DNA of 22,964 nucleotides from a virus: IMG/VR virus record IMGVR_UViG_3300020469_000280, positions 1 through 22,964 of that record; one strand, written 5' to 3'. Both the position numbers and the translations under genes were made by a program. The notes below the pieces were generated by a model, which saw only the letters and a program-made list of their open reading frames with translations, made no database searches and was not told the origin of the DNA. Within the stretch, counting starts at the first letter, position 1, and each line of letters begins with the position of its first letter. Shown in pieces: positions 1 to 6,578 of this stretch.

Positions 1-723
1 ATCTTCTTATATCAAACGATTGATGGCGTGATTCACTTGGTATCATATAGCGAACTATTAAAAGAAAAGGTTCATGGCGTTTACCGTGACACTCGCGCGT
101 TTACACAGAACCCCCAATCTCTAGAGGATTATAAGGAGAGAGCTACTCGTCTATTGAGCGTTACATCTAATCTACGGTTTGGTAGAGTCTTTCAATCTCA
201 ATCTGGTGCGTTTGCTTCTAAGATGAATTATGTTGATATCGCTACGAAGACATATGGTACGAAACACTATGGCTATAATATTGAGCAAAACACTCTGACT
301 GGTAATCCCCCGTTTAGTAGTGCATTCAAAATTTCGGACAAAGGGCTTGGTGAATACTATGACGCTCACTCAAATAAGGTATCTATTAATTCTCTTGCGT
401 ATGGTGATCAAAAGAATACAAATGATTCTCGTGTAAGATACGAACAAAAGATTCGTTCCTTTAATGAAAGTCTTGAGACGATGACTCACGATATTAAGAT
501 ATATGGTGATTATGAATTTCATCCAGGTAAGATAATCAATTTAAAATTTCCTAAGGCTATTGACCCGCAGGATTCATCGGGTTCTACAGAAGAAGACCAT
601 CCAGGTGAAGATCAGTTATTAAGTGGAAAGTATATAGTTACATCTGCGCAACATACGTTCGAAGATGGTCAATACTTTATTAATGCTAGAGTGAAACGTG
701 ATTCTATGGGAGTAGAGATATAA
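1..723 (+). CDS. 27: Baseplate hub protein, gp27-like (5' end outside window)
   Basis: This is the C-terminal part of a central baseplate hub subunit. In T4, gp27 forms a trimeric ring at the end of the tail tube and holds the gp5 spike. The frame is open from the first base, reading IFLYQTIDGVIHLVSY, so the GTG at 28 is probably internal and the true start lies upstream. That leading stretch resembles the F-Y-x-T-x-x-G pattern of gp27/late-control-D hub proteins. The last ~70 residues (IKIYGDYEF, HPGKIINLKF, LSGKYIVTSAQHTF) match the hub pattern of a barrel ending in a 'G-x-Y-x-V-x-x-x-x-H' strand. An acidic, Ser-rich loop near codons 185-205 of the visible reading frame interrupts this barrel. 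The stop TAA shares one base with the ATG of the following gp5-like gene, which suggests translational coupling, and the hub partner next door supports the call. The family assignment is from pattern and context; I cannot align it. Confidence 0.68.
   Translation: MFLYQTIDGVIHLVSYSELLKEKVHGVYRDTRAFTQNPQSLEDYKERATRLLSVTSNLRFGRVFQSQSGAFASKMNYVDIATKTYGTKHYGYNIEQNTLTGNPPFSSAFKISDKGLGEYYDAHSNKVSINSLAYGDQKNTNDSRVRYEQKIRSFNESLETMTHDIKIYGDYEFHPGKIINLKFPKAIDPQDSSGSTEEDHPGEDQLLSGKYIVTSAQHTFEDGQYFINARVKRDSMGVEI
708..712 (+). promoter_or_regulatory. Ribosome binding site of the gp5-like gene
   Basis: GGGAG lies 10 bases before the ATG at 723, inside the last codons of the hub gene. It is one of the few recognisable Shine-Dalgarno sequences in the window and supports the choice of the ATG that overlaps the upstream stop codon. 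Confidence 0.5.
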
Positions 724-1625
724 TGAATAGAGAAGATTACGCAGAAAGCCATTCCTTTGTATGGTTCATTGGAGTTATAGAAGATATAAACGATCCCAAA
801 GAAATGGGGCGAGTAAGAGTTCGCTGTTTCGGATACCACGATGCAAATAAGATTACGATTCCCACAGAGAGTTTACCCTGGGGTTCTGTAATGACACCAG
901 TCACTAGCGCGTCGACGTCCGGTGTGGGTAACTCTTCGACTGGCCTCGCGCAGGGTTCATGGGTAGTCGGATTCTTTCGAGATGGTACTTCGGCTCAGGA
1001 CCCTGTTATTATGGGAAGTCTTCCGTCGCAACATATCGCCAAACAGGAAAATCCGAACATAGGATTCTCTGACCCCGATAGCGTGTTTCCCCTTAAAGAA
1101 AAATTAAGCGAGCCTGATGTGCCGAGGGAAGCGCGAACAGATTTTATTAATTCATATTCGTATATTACAAAGAAAGATGCAAAGGAGAAATATAAAGGAA
1201 TAGCAACCGCAAATAATGGACCCGCATGGAATTTTCCTAGCGTCTCTGATGTAATTAAACCTGTCTATCCTTCTAACCATGTTCATGCGTTTCTGAATAA
1301 TTCAAATGTAATAGAATATGATTCGTCGTCACCAACCGCTCGTTATTCTCATGTAGGTCCTAACAAAACTTTCACTGAGATTGATAAAGACGGAAGTGAG
1401 TCTCAGGTAATTACAGGCGCGAGGTATAAAGTAATCGCGAAGGGTGATAACGTTTATATTACAGGTGGATGTAATCTTACGATCGAAGGTGGATGTCGAA
1501 CCAAGATAGATGGTAACTGGGAGATATACGTGAACGGAAATAAAAATGAAGTTATTACTGGTAGTGAGACAAGAAAAGTTACTGGCAATATCGACATTGA
1601 CGCGGCAAGGATTGACTTAAATTAG
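723..1625 (+). CDS. 5: Baseplate hub and spike protein, gp5-like, lacking lysozyme domain
   Basis: This 300-residue protein is the central spike that leads the tail tube through the host envelope. Residues ~12-107 form the gp5/gpV-type OB-fold: WFIGVIED, GRVRVRCFGYH, LPWGSVMTPV, GSWVVGFFRDG and PVIMGSLP are all hallmarks. Residues ~110-215 are a linker of the cyanophage type (SDPDSVFPL). Residues 230-293 consist of eight octads in strict 8-residue register with the (I/V)-x-G pattern of the T4 gp5 triple-stranded beta-helix needle; the second octad has Lys in the Gly position. T4 gp5 is 575 residues and carries a lysozyme domain between the OB-fold and the needle. Nothing like it is present here, and there is no room for it. 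Cys250 and Cys258 occupy the same column of adjacent octads. The gene overlaps the hub gene by one base. Base composition in 841-1140 is clearly richer in G+C than in the later genes. Confidence 0.93.
   Translation: MNREDYAESHSFVWFIGVIEDINDPKEMGRVRVRCFGYHDANKITIPTESLPWGSVMTPVTSASTSGVGNSSTGLAQGSWVVGFFRDGTSAQDPVIMGSLPSQHIAKQENPNIGFSDPDSVFPLKEKLSEPDVPREARTDFINSYSYITKKDAKEKYKGIATANNGPAWNFPSVSDVIKPVYPSNHVHAFLNNSNVIEYDSSSPTARYSHVGPNKTFTEIDKDGSESQVITGARYKVIAKGDNVYITGGCNLTIEGGCRTKIDGNWEIYVNGNKNEVITGSETRKVTGNIDIDAARIDLN
1410..1601 (+). repeat. Octapeptide repeat of the gp5 needle (8 units)
   Basis: This is a protein-level tandem repeat, not a DNA one. Residues 230-293 of the gp5-like protein fall into eight consecutive 8-residue units. 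Seven begin with I/V-x-G, for example ITGGCNLT and VNGNKNEV, and one (IAKGDNVY) has Lys in the third position. This matches the VxGxxxxx consensus known for the T4 gp5 C-terminal beta-helix. T4 has roughly twice as many units, so this needle should be shorter. Confidence 0.85.
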
Positions 1626-1633
1626 TATAAATA
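1626..1633 (+). promoter_or_regulatory. Late promoter, TATAAATA, before gp25
   Basis: An exact match to the T4 late promoter word TATAAATA (NATAAATA in marine cyanophages) begins one base after the TAG of the gp5-like gene. It ends six bases before the gp25 ATG. T4 late transcription starts about six bases past this word, which would place the start at about 1639, immediately before the ATG. The match is seen directly; promoter activity and start position are inference. Confidence 0.72.
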
Positions 1634-1639
1634 GAGTAT

Positions 1640-2068
1640 ATGGCAACTGCAATTTCAGATAGTTCAAGCTCGATACGTGTATCGATGCCGAGAGTTTATA
1701 GAGACCTTCCAATGTCTTTTCAAAAACATCCCGGCACTGGTGATATTCGTCCTATTGAAGATTTGGCGGCTGTAAAGCAGGCAGTAAAAAATTTAATACT
1801 AACCAATTATGGAGAAAGACCATTTAATAATAATATAGGAAGTAATGTTACTTCTTATTTATTTGAACTAGTAAGTCCATTTACGGCAAATGCAATTGAA
1901 AGAGATATTGAAAATGTACTTTCTGAGCAGGAGCCAAGAATAAATGGTGTTCTAGTTCGAGTATATGATAAGTCAGATGAAAACGCATATGTGGTTGAAC
2001 TACAATATAATATCGTATCATTAAATATACAAGTGGAGACTTCATTCTTTTTAAGAAGACTAAGATAA
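1640..2068 (+). CDS. 25: Baseplate wedge protein, gp25-like
   Basis: This 142-residue protein is close to the 132 residues of T4 gp25. In T4 it joins the wedge to the hub and acts as the template on which the contractile sheath starts to polymerise. The gp25/W-like lysozyme-superfamily pattern is clear: RVYRDLPMSF at the N-terminus, AVKQAVKNLILTNYGERPF in the core, and the diagnostic EPR motif within EQEPRINGV at about residue 96. The final strands (VVELQYNIV) complete the fold. The catalytic-sounding family name does not imply enzyme activity. The start at 1640 is set by the late promoter just upstream and by the position of RVYRD relative to homologues. Only one base separates its stop from the next gene. 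No Shine-Dalgarno is visible, apart from a GAG at 1634-1636. Confidence 0.95.
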   Translation: MATAISDSSSSIRVSMPRVYRDLPMSFQKHPGTGDIRPIEDLAAVKQAVKNLILTNYGERPFNNNIGSNVTSYLFELVSPFTANAIERDIENVLSEQEPRINGVLVRVYDKSDENAYVVELQYNIVSLNIQVETSFFLRRLR

Positions 2069-2069
2069 C

Positions 2070-4265
2070 ATGGCTACTCAACTCAATACAACCGAATTAG
2101 ATTTTAAGAAGATTAAAGATAACCTTAAGAGTTATCTCAAGAACTCTGACTCGTCATTTAAAGATTATGACTTCGAAGGCTCTGGTCTAAATCATCTTCT
2201 TGATGTCCTTGCATATAATACTCACTATAATGCGATCACAGCCCACATGGCTGTAAACGAATCCTTTCTCGATACCGCTCAGGTAAGAGCTAACGTGGTT
2301 TCTCACGCTAAGTTAATTGGTTATACTCCAAAGAGCGCATCTTCATCTCAAGCTAAGATATCTCTTAAATTAAAAAGAGATGCTGGTACAAATTCAGCTG
2401 CGACTCTTGCAAGCGGAACCCTTTTTACAACTTCAGTGAATGGTGTAAACTATTCTTTTCAAACATTAGCTGAAGTTGTTTCTAATCGATATAATTCTAC
2501 TACAGGTAATTTTGAATTTGATGAAATAGATTTGTATGAAGGTCAATCAAAAACATCAAAGTTTTTCTTTAATAATTCAAATAACGAAAAGTTTTCATTA
2601 CCTGACAATAATATTGACACAAATACTTTAAAGGTTATAGTCAAAGATTCTTCAAGTGCTATTAGTAGTACGACATATACTGAATTTAAAAAAGAGTCTA
2701 TTGTTGATAGTAATAGTACCATCTACTATTTGAATGAAAACTATGATGGTTTATATCAGATTCAATTTGGAAACAATAGTCTAGGAAAACAGCCTATTGC
2801 TAATTCTGTTATTGAGTGTACTTATTTAATATCAAACGAAAGAGAACCAAACGGCGCAATTACTTTTGAAGGGCCGAGTTCATTTCCAGCAAACACGTCT
2901 CTTGCAGATAGCGGAGCAATTGTTACAACATCAAACGCATCGGGTGGAGCTTCAAAGGAATCGATAGAGTCTATACAATTCAATGCACCACGATCTTTTA
3001 TATCTCAGAATAGAGCAGTTACTCTTTCAGACTATGAGGTATCAGTAAGAGAGGCTATAAGTGATGTCCAAGATATTGCAGTCTATGGGGGTCAAACATT
3101 AACACCACCCCAATATGGTAAAGTATTCATATCTGTAAAACCGCAATCAGGTTTATATCTCACTGATGGACAAAAGAAAATAATTTTAAACTATCTTGAA
3201 TCGAAAAAAATTGTTACGGTCATACCTGAAGTTGTTGATGCAGACTATACCTTTATTTACGTGAATGTATCCACTAAATACAATTCTAATAATACTTCGT
3301 TAACTAAAGCTCAGCTAGAGGGTGAAATTAGAGAATCTATTAATACGTTTAATACCACTTTCTTACAAAGGTATGGTAATAATTTTAGATATTCAAAATT
3401 ACTAACTAGTATTGATAACACTAACGAATCTATATCAGGTACTATAGCTCAAGTCTATGCGTATAAAAGACAATCACTAATACCCGGTTCGACATCTCCG
3501 CTTTCTGTTGATTTTGGATTTCAGTTTTTAGGAGATGTTAGTCAGGCCGGGTCATTTATATCATCAACTGGGTGGACTTTTAATTCAAAAACATATTATC
3601 TTGAAGACAAACCAATTAGTGGAGATAATAATAAACGAACAATTGAAAGATATTATTTAAATGATAATAATATAAAAGTAACTGAAAAAACAAATGTAGG
3701 TTATCTTTATCCACAAACAGGAAAAATAACTTTAGAGTCTCAACCATCAGATGCTGAAACCTTTATTGATATAACAATCATACCACTTTCTTATGATATA
3801 CCAGGAATTGAAAATAAACTATTGACTATTGACTTAACTAAGTCTATAGTACTTGCAGATAATAATCTTTCTACAAAAAATAATGGTATAGTCGCAGATT
3901 CTTATATAGTAGCACCTGATGCTCCAATGTTAGCAGATGCATATAATCCTACTGCTTCAGGTATATTTGTTCCTCATACAATGTATGACCCAAATACTGG
4001 AGTTGCTTACTATGCGGGTACACAGGCATTGCATATGGAATATTCGGCACAGGGGTATGTTCACTATATTCCGGCAACATCAGCCTCTGTACAACAAACA
4101 TCTACTATTATAGCCACCTCGACAATCGATGTACCATCTGCTCCAGTGGCAGCTTCAACTACGACGACGACGACTACAAATAATACTGGAACAACTAATA
4201 CAGGCAACGGAGGTAGTACATATACACCACCAGCAAGTAACGGCGGATATCCACCATCATATTAG
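2070..4265 (+). CDS. 6: Baseplate wedge protein, gp6-like (baseplate J family)
   Basis: This is the main wedge scaffold. In T4, gp6 dimers link the six wedges into the ring around the hub. The protein is 731 residues against about 660 in T4. The N-terminal ~90 residues are very typical of the family: LDFKKIKDNLKSYLKN, KDYDFEGSGLNHLLDVLAYN, NESFLDTAQVRANVVSHAKL and GYTPKS. The baseplate-J-like core includes APRSFISQNRAVTLSDYE at about residue 307, which also fits gp6/gpJ proteins. From about residue 610 the sequence leaves the recognisable fold and ends in a low-complexity tail of Ala/Ser/Thr, then Thr-Asn-Gly, then Pro-Gly-Tyr. That tail may account for the extra length. Start is the ATG one base after the gp25 stop; no strong ribosome binding site is visible, so translation may be coupled to gp25. 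Confidence 0.94.
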   Translation: MATQLNTTELDFKKIKDNLKSYLKNSDSSFKDYDFEGSGLNHLLDVLAYNTHYNAITAHMAVNESFLDTAQVRANVVSHAKLIGYTPKSASSSQAKISLKLKRDAGTNSAATLASGTLFTTSVNGVNYSFQTLAEVVSNRYNSTTGNFEFDEIDLYEGQSKTSKFFFNNSNNEKFSLPDNNIDTNTLKVIVKDSSSAISSTTYTEFKKESIVDSNSTIYYLNENYDGLYQIQFGNNSLGKQPIANSVIECTYLISNEREPNGAITFEGPSSFPANTSLADSGAIVTTSNASGGASKESIESIQFNAPRSFISQNRAVTLSDYEVSVREAISDVQDIAVYGGQTLTPPQYGKVFISVKPQSGLYLTDGQKKIILNYLESKKIVTVIPEVVDADYTFIYVNVSTKYNSNNTSLTKAQLEGEIRESINTFNTTFLQRYGNNFRYSKLLTSIDNTNESISGTIAQVYAYKRQSLIPGSTSPLSVDFGFQFLGDVSQAGSFISSTGWTFNSKTYYLEDKPISGDNNKRTIERYYLNDNNIKVTEKTNVGYLYPQTGKITLESQPSDAETFIDITIIPLSYDIPGIENKLLTIDLTKSIVLADNNLSTKNNGIVADSYIVAPDAPMLADAYNPTASGIFVPHTMYDPNTGVAYYAGTQALHMEYSAQGYVHYIPATSASVQQTSTIIATSTIDVPSAPVAASTTTTTTTNNTGTTNTGNGGSTYTPPASNGGYPPSY
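4130..4262 (+). repeat. Low-complexity Thr/Gly/Pro-rich tail of gp6
   Basis: The 3' end of the gp6-like gene is simple-sequence coding DNA. It includes four perfect ACG units at 4161-4172 continuing into ACT/ACA codons (a run of seven Thr), then alternating Thr/Asn/Gly, and a Pro/Gly/Tyr end. This is probably a flexible, disordered tail; the triplet run could vary in copy number by slippage without breaking the frame. Confidence 0.7.
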
Positions 4266-4269
4266 GAAA
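4264..4269 (+). promoter_or_regulatory. Ribosome binding site of the gp7-position gene
   Basis: AGGAAA overlaps the last base of the TAG stop of the gp6-like gene and lies six bases before the ATG at 4276. It is the best-placed Shine-Dalgarno sequence of the cluster. Confidence 0.55.
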
Positions 4270-4275
4270 TAAATT

Positions 4276-6570
4276 ATGAAAGGCCTTGAAAAAATAAGAG
4301 TTGATGAATTGGTGCCTGAGCAATTGCGCGATGTGGCTCAGAATCTTATTGACTTTCTTAAAGTATATTATTCTCAAGATGTTAATCCCACAACCTTTAT
4401 TGAGGAGATAACACAAAGTAGAGATATTGACCAGGTTGCAAATGATGCCTTTCTTGAAAAACTTGCAGAAACTATTGCTAAAGATATACCCGACTCATCG
4501 GTTGTACAGAAAACTTTTTTATTAAAAAGGTTGGTCGACTATTATAATTTAAAAGGAACAAACCAATCAGTTGTAATTTTCTTTCAATTGTTTTATGACA
4601 AAATGGCTATAGTGTTTGAGCCATGGTCTAAAGTTTTAGAAACGTCTTCAAATAATATTGGAGCTAATAAGTTAGTAAGAGTGAGGCCAATAGAAGGTAA
4701 AAATATTTTTGAACTAGAAGGTAAAGATATAACACTTCAAAATGAATTTGGGATCGTCTTAGCTTCAGGCTATGTTCAAAGAATTTCTATTGAGCAATAT
4801 GACGAATTGTTATATGTTATTCATTTTGATTCGGGTTCTACTACAGGACTATTCACGCCTGGCTATAATATTATCAACAACAATGAGATATATGGTACCT
4901 CAGTTGAAAGTTTACAATCTATTAATATACTTGATGGTGGTAGTGGATATGAAAGAGGAGACATATTATATTTAAAAGATGCAGCACTTACCTCGTTTCA
5001 AGCCAAAATAATATCAACTGATATAGACGGAAGAGCTTTAAAGTTTGATATTATTCAAAGAGGGAATGGGTCAGGTCCTAATCAGACTCGCTTTTCACGA
5101 AACAATGAGCCTATAGTTTACCAATTAAGAAAAAAGGATGGACGCATTTCAAATCCAACTACAACAGGCGCTGGGGTTGCTATGGATTTGAGTTTGAATT
5201 TTTCTACTCTTATTGATGATCCATCACAAACTACAGATAACAAAGGATTACTTTCTGACAATATTGTTTTACAGGATGGAAACTATTATAGTAAGTATAC
5301 TTATGAAGTTAGTGTTCAAATTCCATTTAGTGAATATAAAAATTCATTTGAAAATTTAATTCACCCGGTAGGTTATAATCTTTTTAATAATTTACAACTA
5401 GAAAATTTACCTCCATTAGAATTTAAAGAGAGAAGAAGTATTACAGAACTAAGTACGGTTGGTTCAGCTAACTTTTTACCGGGCGGAACCAATAGACCCT
5501 ATTCTTTATTAGGCGCTAAGATGTCAGATGCTACACCTGATGAAAATATTAGTCTTTCTCGTCACATGGGGTTAAGTAGAGATAACTATAGTGGATATCA
5601 ATCACCATATCAATCTGTTTCTCAAACCGCAGATGGACCTCTAAATTATGGACCTCACCAATATTTAAATGCTGTCACTGGAACTAGTAATGCTGGTAGA
5701 GAAACTGCTGGTCATTTTATGGAAGACTTTGTTGACCAATCTCCAACATTCAGAAATATATATGTTACAAATTCTGATTGTCCTTTGCATGATGGTCGAT
5801 ATATTCCTGGTGATTACTTAAGTCCACGAGTCATTGGAGCATTAAATGAAAATCAATTTTCAACAACTTTTGGCGGAGAAGTATACGATGCAATAGATGT
5901 TCGAACAAACGGAGGTCATGGTCCTAAAAGATATTATCGAATAGCACCTACTAATTCCAATTACCCAAGTGCGTTTGATTCAATAAGTGGAGCATACACA
6001 TATCAATATTGGACAGCACTTGCTGACCCATCAACATTTGAGAATGGTGTAAACTATAGTCATGCATTTGTACGAAGCGCAACAACTGGAAAGTGGGTTT
6101 CGGTTAGTTCTTCAGGTAGTGGCACTAACTATACAATGACTTCCAGTACTACAATCGAAGACCCTGAAGATATTTCAATGGCAGATATCGATGTAGAAAC
6201 CAGTGGTGCAAGTTATTTTAGCGCAAGTCGAACTCCAGCAGCCTCTGGAAAAGGAGCTTATCCTAGATTTGGTAAGATAAACGAATTGCCATATTATGTA
6301 CAAGATACTCGCCCTGCATTTGGAATCATATACAATCCACAGTCTGAAGATACATGGAGTTCAACCAAACATGGCAGGTGGAGACTTTCATACTATTCAC
6401 CAAGTGGTGGCTCGGCCAATGCAGACCGTGTTCAGGTTGGATTATCAATTTCCAACTCTACTACAAATTTTAATCAACCATTGAATAGGCCACCTAATAG
6501 TATAGGTTCATCTCTATTAGCTCACGAAGAAATAATTAAAGACGACAGCTATGTTGCAGAATTTAGATAA
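4276..6570 (+). CDS. Baseplate wedge protein in the gp7 position
   Basis: This 764-residue protein sits between gp6 and gp8, where T4 encodes gp7 (1032 residues), the wedge spoke. Residues ~10-125 form a helical domain I recognise as recurring in T4-like phage structural proteins: 'LIDFLKVYY', 'SRDIDQVANDAFLEKLAE', 'LLKRLVDYYNLKGTNQS', then a segment ending EPWSKVLE. Residues ~213-270 carry an 'I-x-x-G-G-S-G-Y-x-x-G-D' repeat (LDGGSGYERGD). Residues ~390-764 are rich in Tyr, Ser, Gly and Asn and look beta-structured; I recognise no domain there. No signal peptide or membrane segment is present. The start is backed by AGGAAA six bases upstream. Calling it a gp7 equivalent rests on gene order; sequence identity to T4 gp7 cannot be judged by eye. 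Confidence 0.7.
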   Translation: MKGLEKIRVDELVPEQLRDVAQNLIDFLKVYYSQDVNPTTFIEEITQSRDIDQVANDAFLEKLAETIAKDIPDSSVVQKTFLLKRLVDYYNLKGTNQSVVIFFQLFYDKMAIVFEPWSKVLETSSNNIGANKLVRVRPIEGKNIFELEGKDITLQNEFGIVLASGYVQRISIEQYDELLYVIHFDSGSTTGLFTPGYNIINNNEIYGTSVESLQSINILDGGSGYERGDILYLKDAALTSFQAKIISTDIDGRALKFDIIQRGNGSGPNQTRFSRNNEPIVYQLRKKDGRISNPTTTGAGVAMDLSLNFSTLIDDPSQTTDNKGLLSDNIVLQDGNYYSKYTYEVSVQIPFSEYKNSFENLIHPVGYNLFNNLQLENLPPLEFKERRSITELSTVGSANFLPGGTNRPYSLLGAKMSDATPDENISLSRHMGLSRDNYSGYQSPYQSVSQTADGPLNYGPHQYLNAVTGTSNAGRETAGHFMEDFVDQSPTFRNIYVTNSDCPLHDGRYIPGDYLSPRVIGALNENQFSTTFGGEVYDAIDVRTNGGHGPKRYYRIAPTNSNYPSAFDSISGAYTYQYWTALADPSTFENGVNYSHAFVRSATTGKWVSVSSSGSGTNYTMTSSTTIEDPEDISMADIDVETSGASYFSASRTPAASGKGAYPRFGKINELPYYVQDTRPAFGIIYNPQSEDTWSSTKHGRWRLSYYSPSGGSANADRVQVGLSISNSTTNFNQPLNRPPNSIGSSLLAHEEIIKDDSYVAEFR

Positions 6571-6573
6571 ATA
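6566..6573 (+). promoter_or_regulatory. Probable late promoter, GATAAATA, before gp8
   Basis: GATAAATA fits the NATAAATA form of the late promoter. It contains the TAA stop of the preceding gene (6568-6570) and ends five bases before the gp8 ATG. With T4 spacing the transcript would begin at or next to that ATG. It is a weaker match than the three exact TATAAATA sites, but its placement parallels the one before gp25. Confidence 0.5.
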
Positions 6574-6578
6574 GAATT

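Noticed and set aside
1640-2068. gp25 as a lysozyme because of its family name
   Set aside because: The gp25/W-like family name is historical. The protein is a structural wedge component and no catalytic triad is evident.
3204-3210. A run of seven A in gp6 (another at 22430-22436) as a possible programmed frameshift site
   Set aside because: The reading frame continues intact on both sides and no alternative-frame extension of interest follows. Homopolymers of this length are expected in this composition.
4268-4275. AATAAATT abutting the ATG of the gp7-position gene
   Set aside because: The last base does not fit the late promoter, and the predicted start would fall inside the coding sequence. 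The AGGAAA ribosome binding site there explains the region better.
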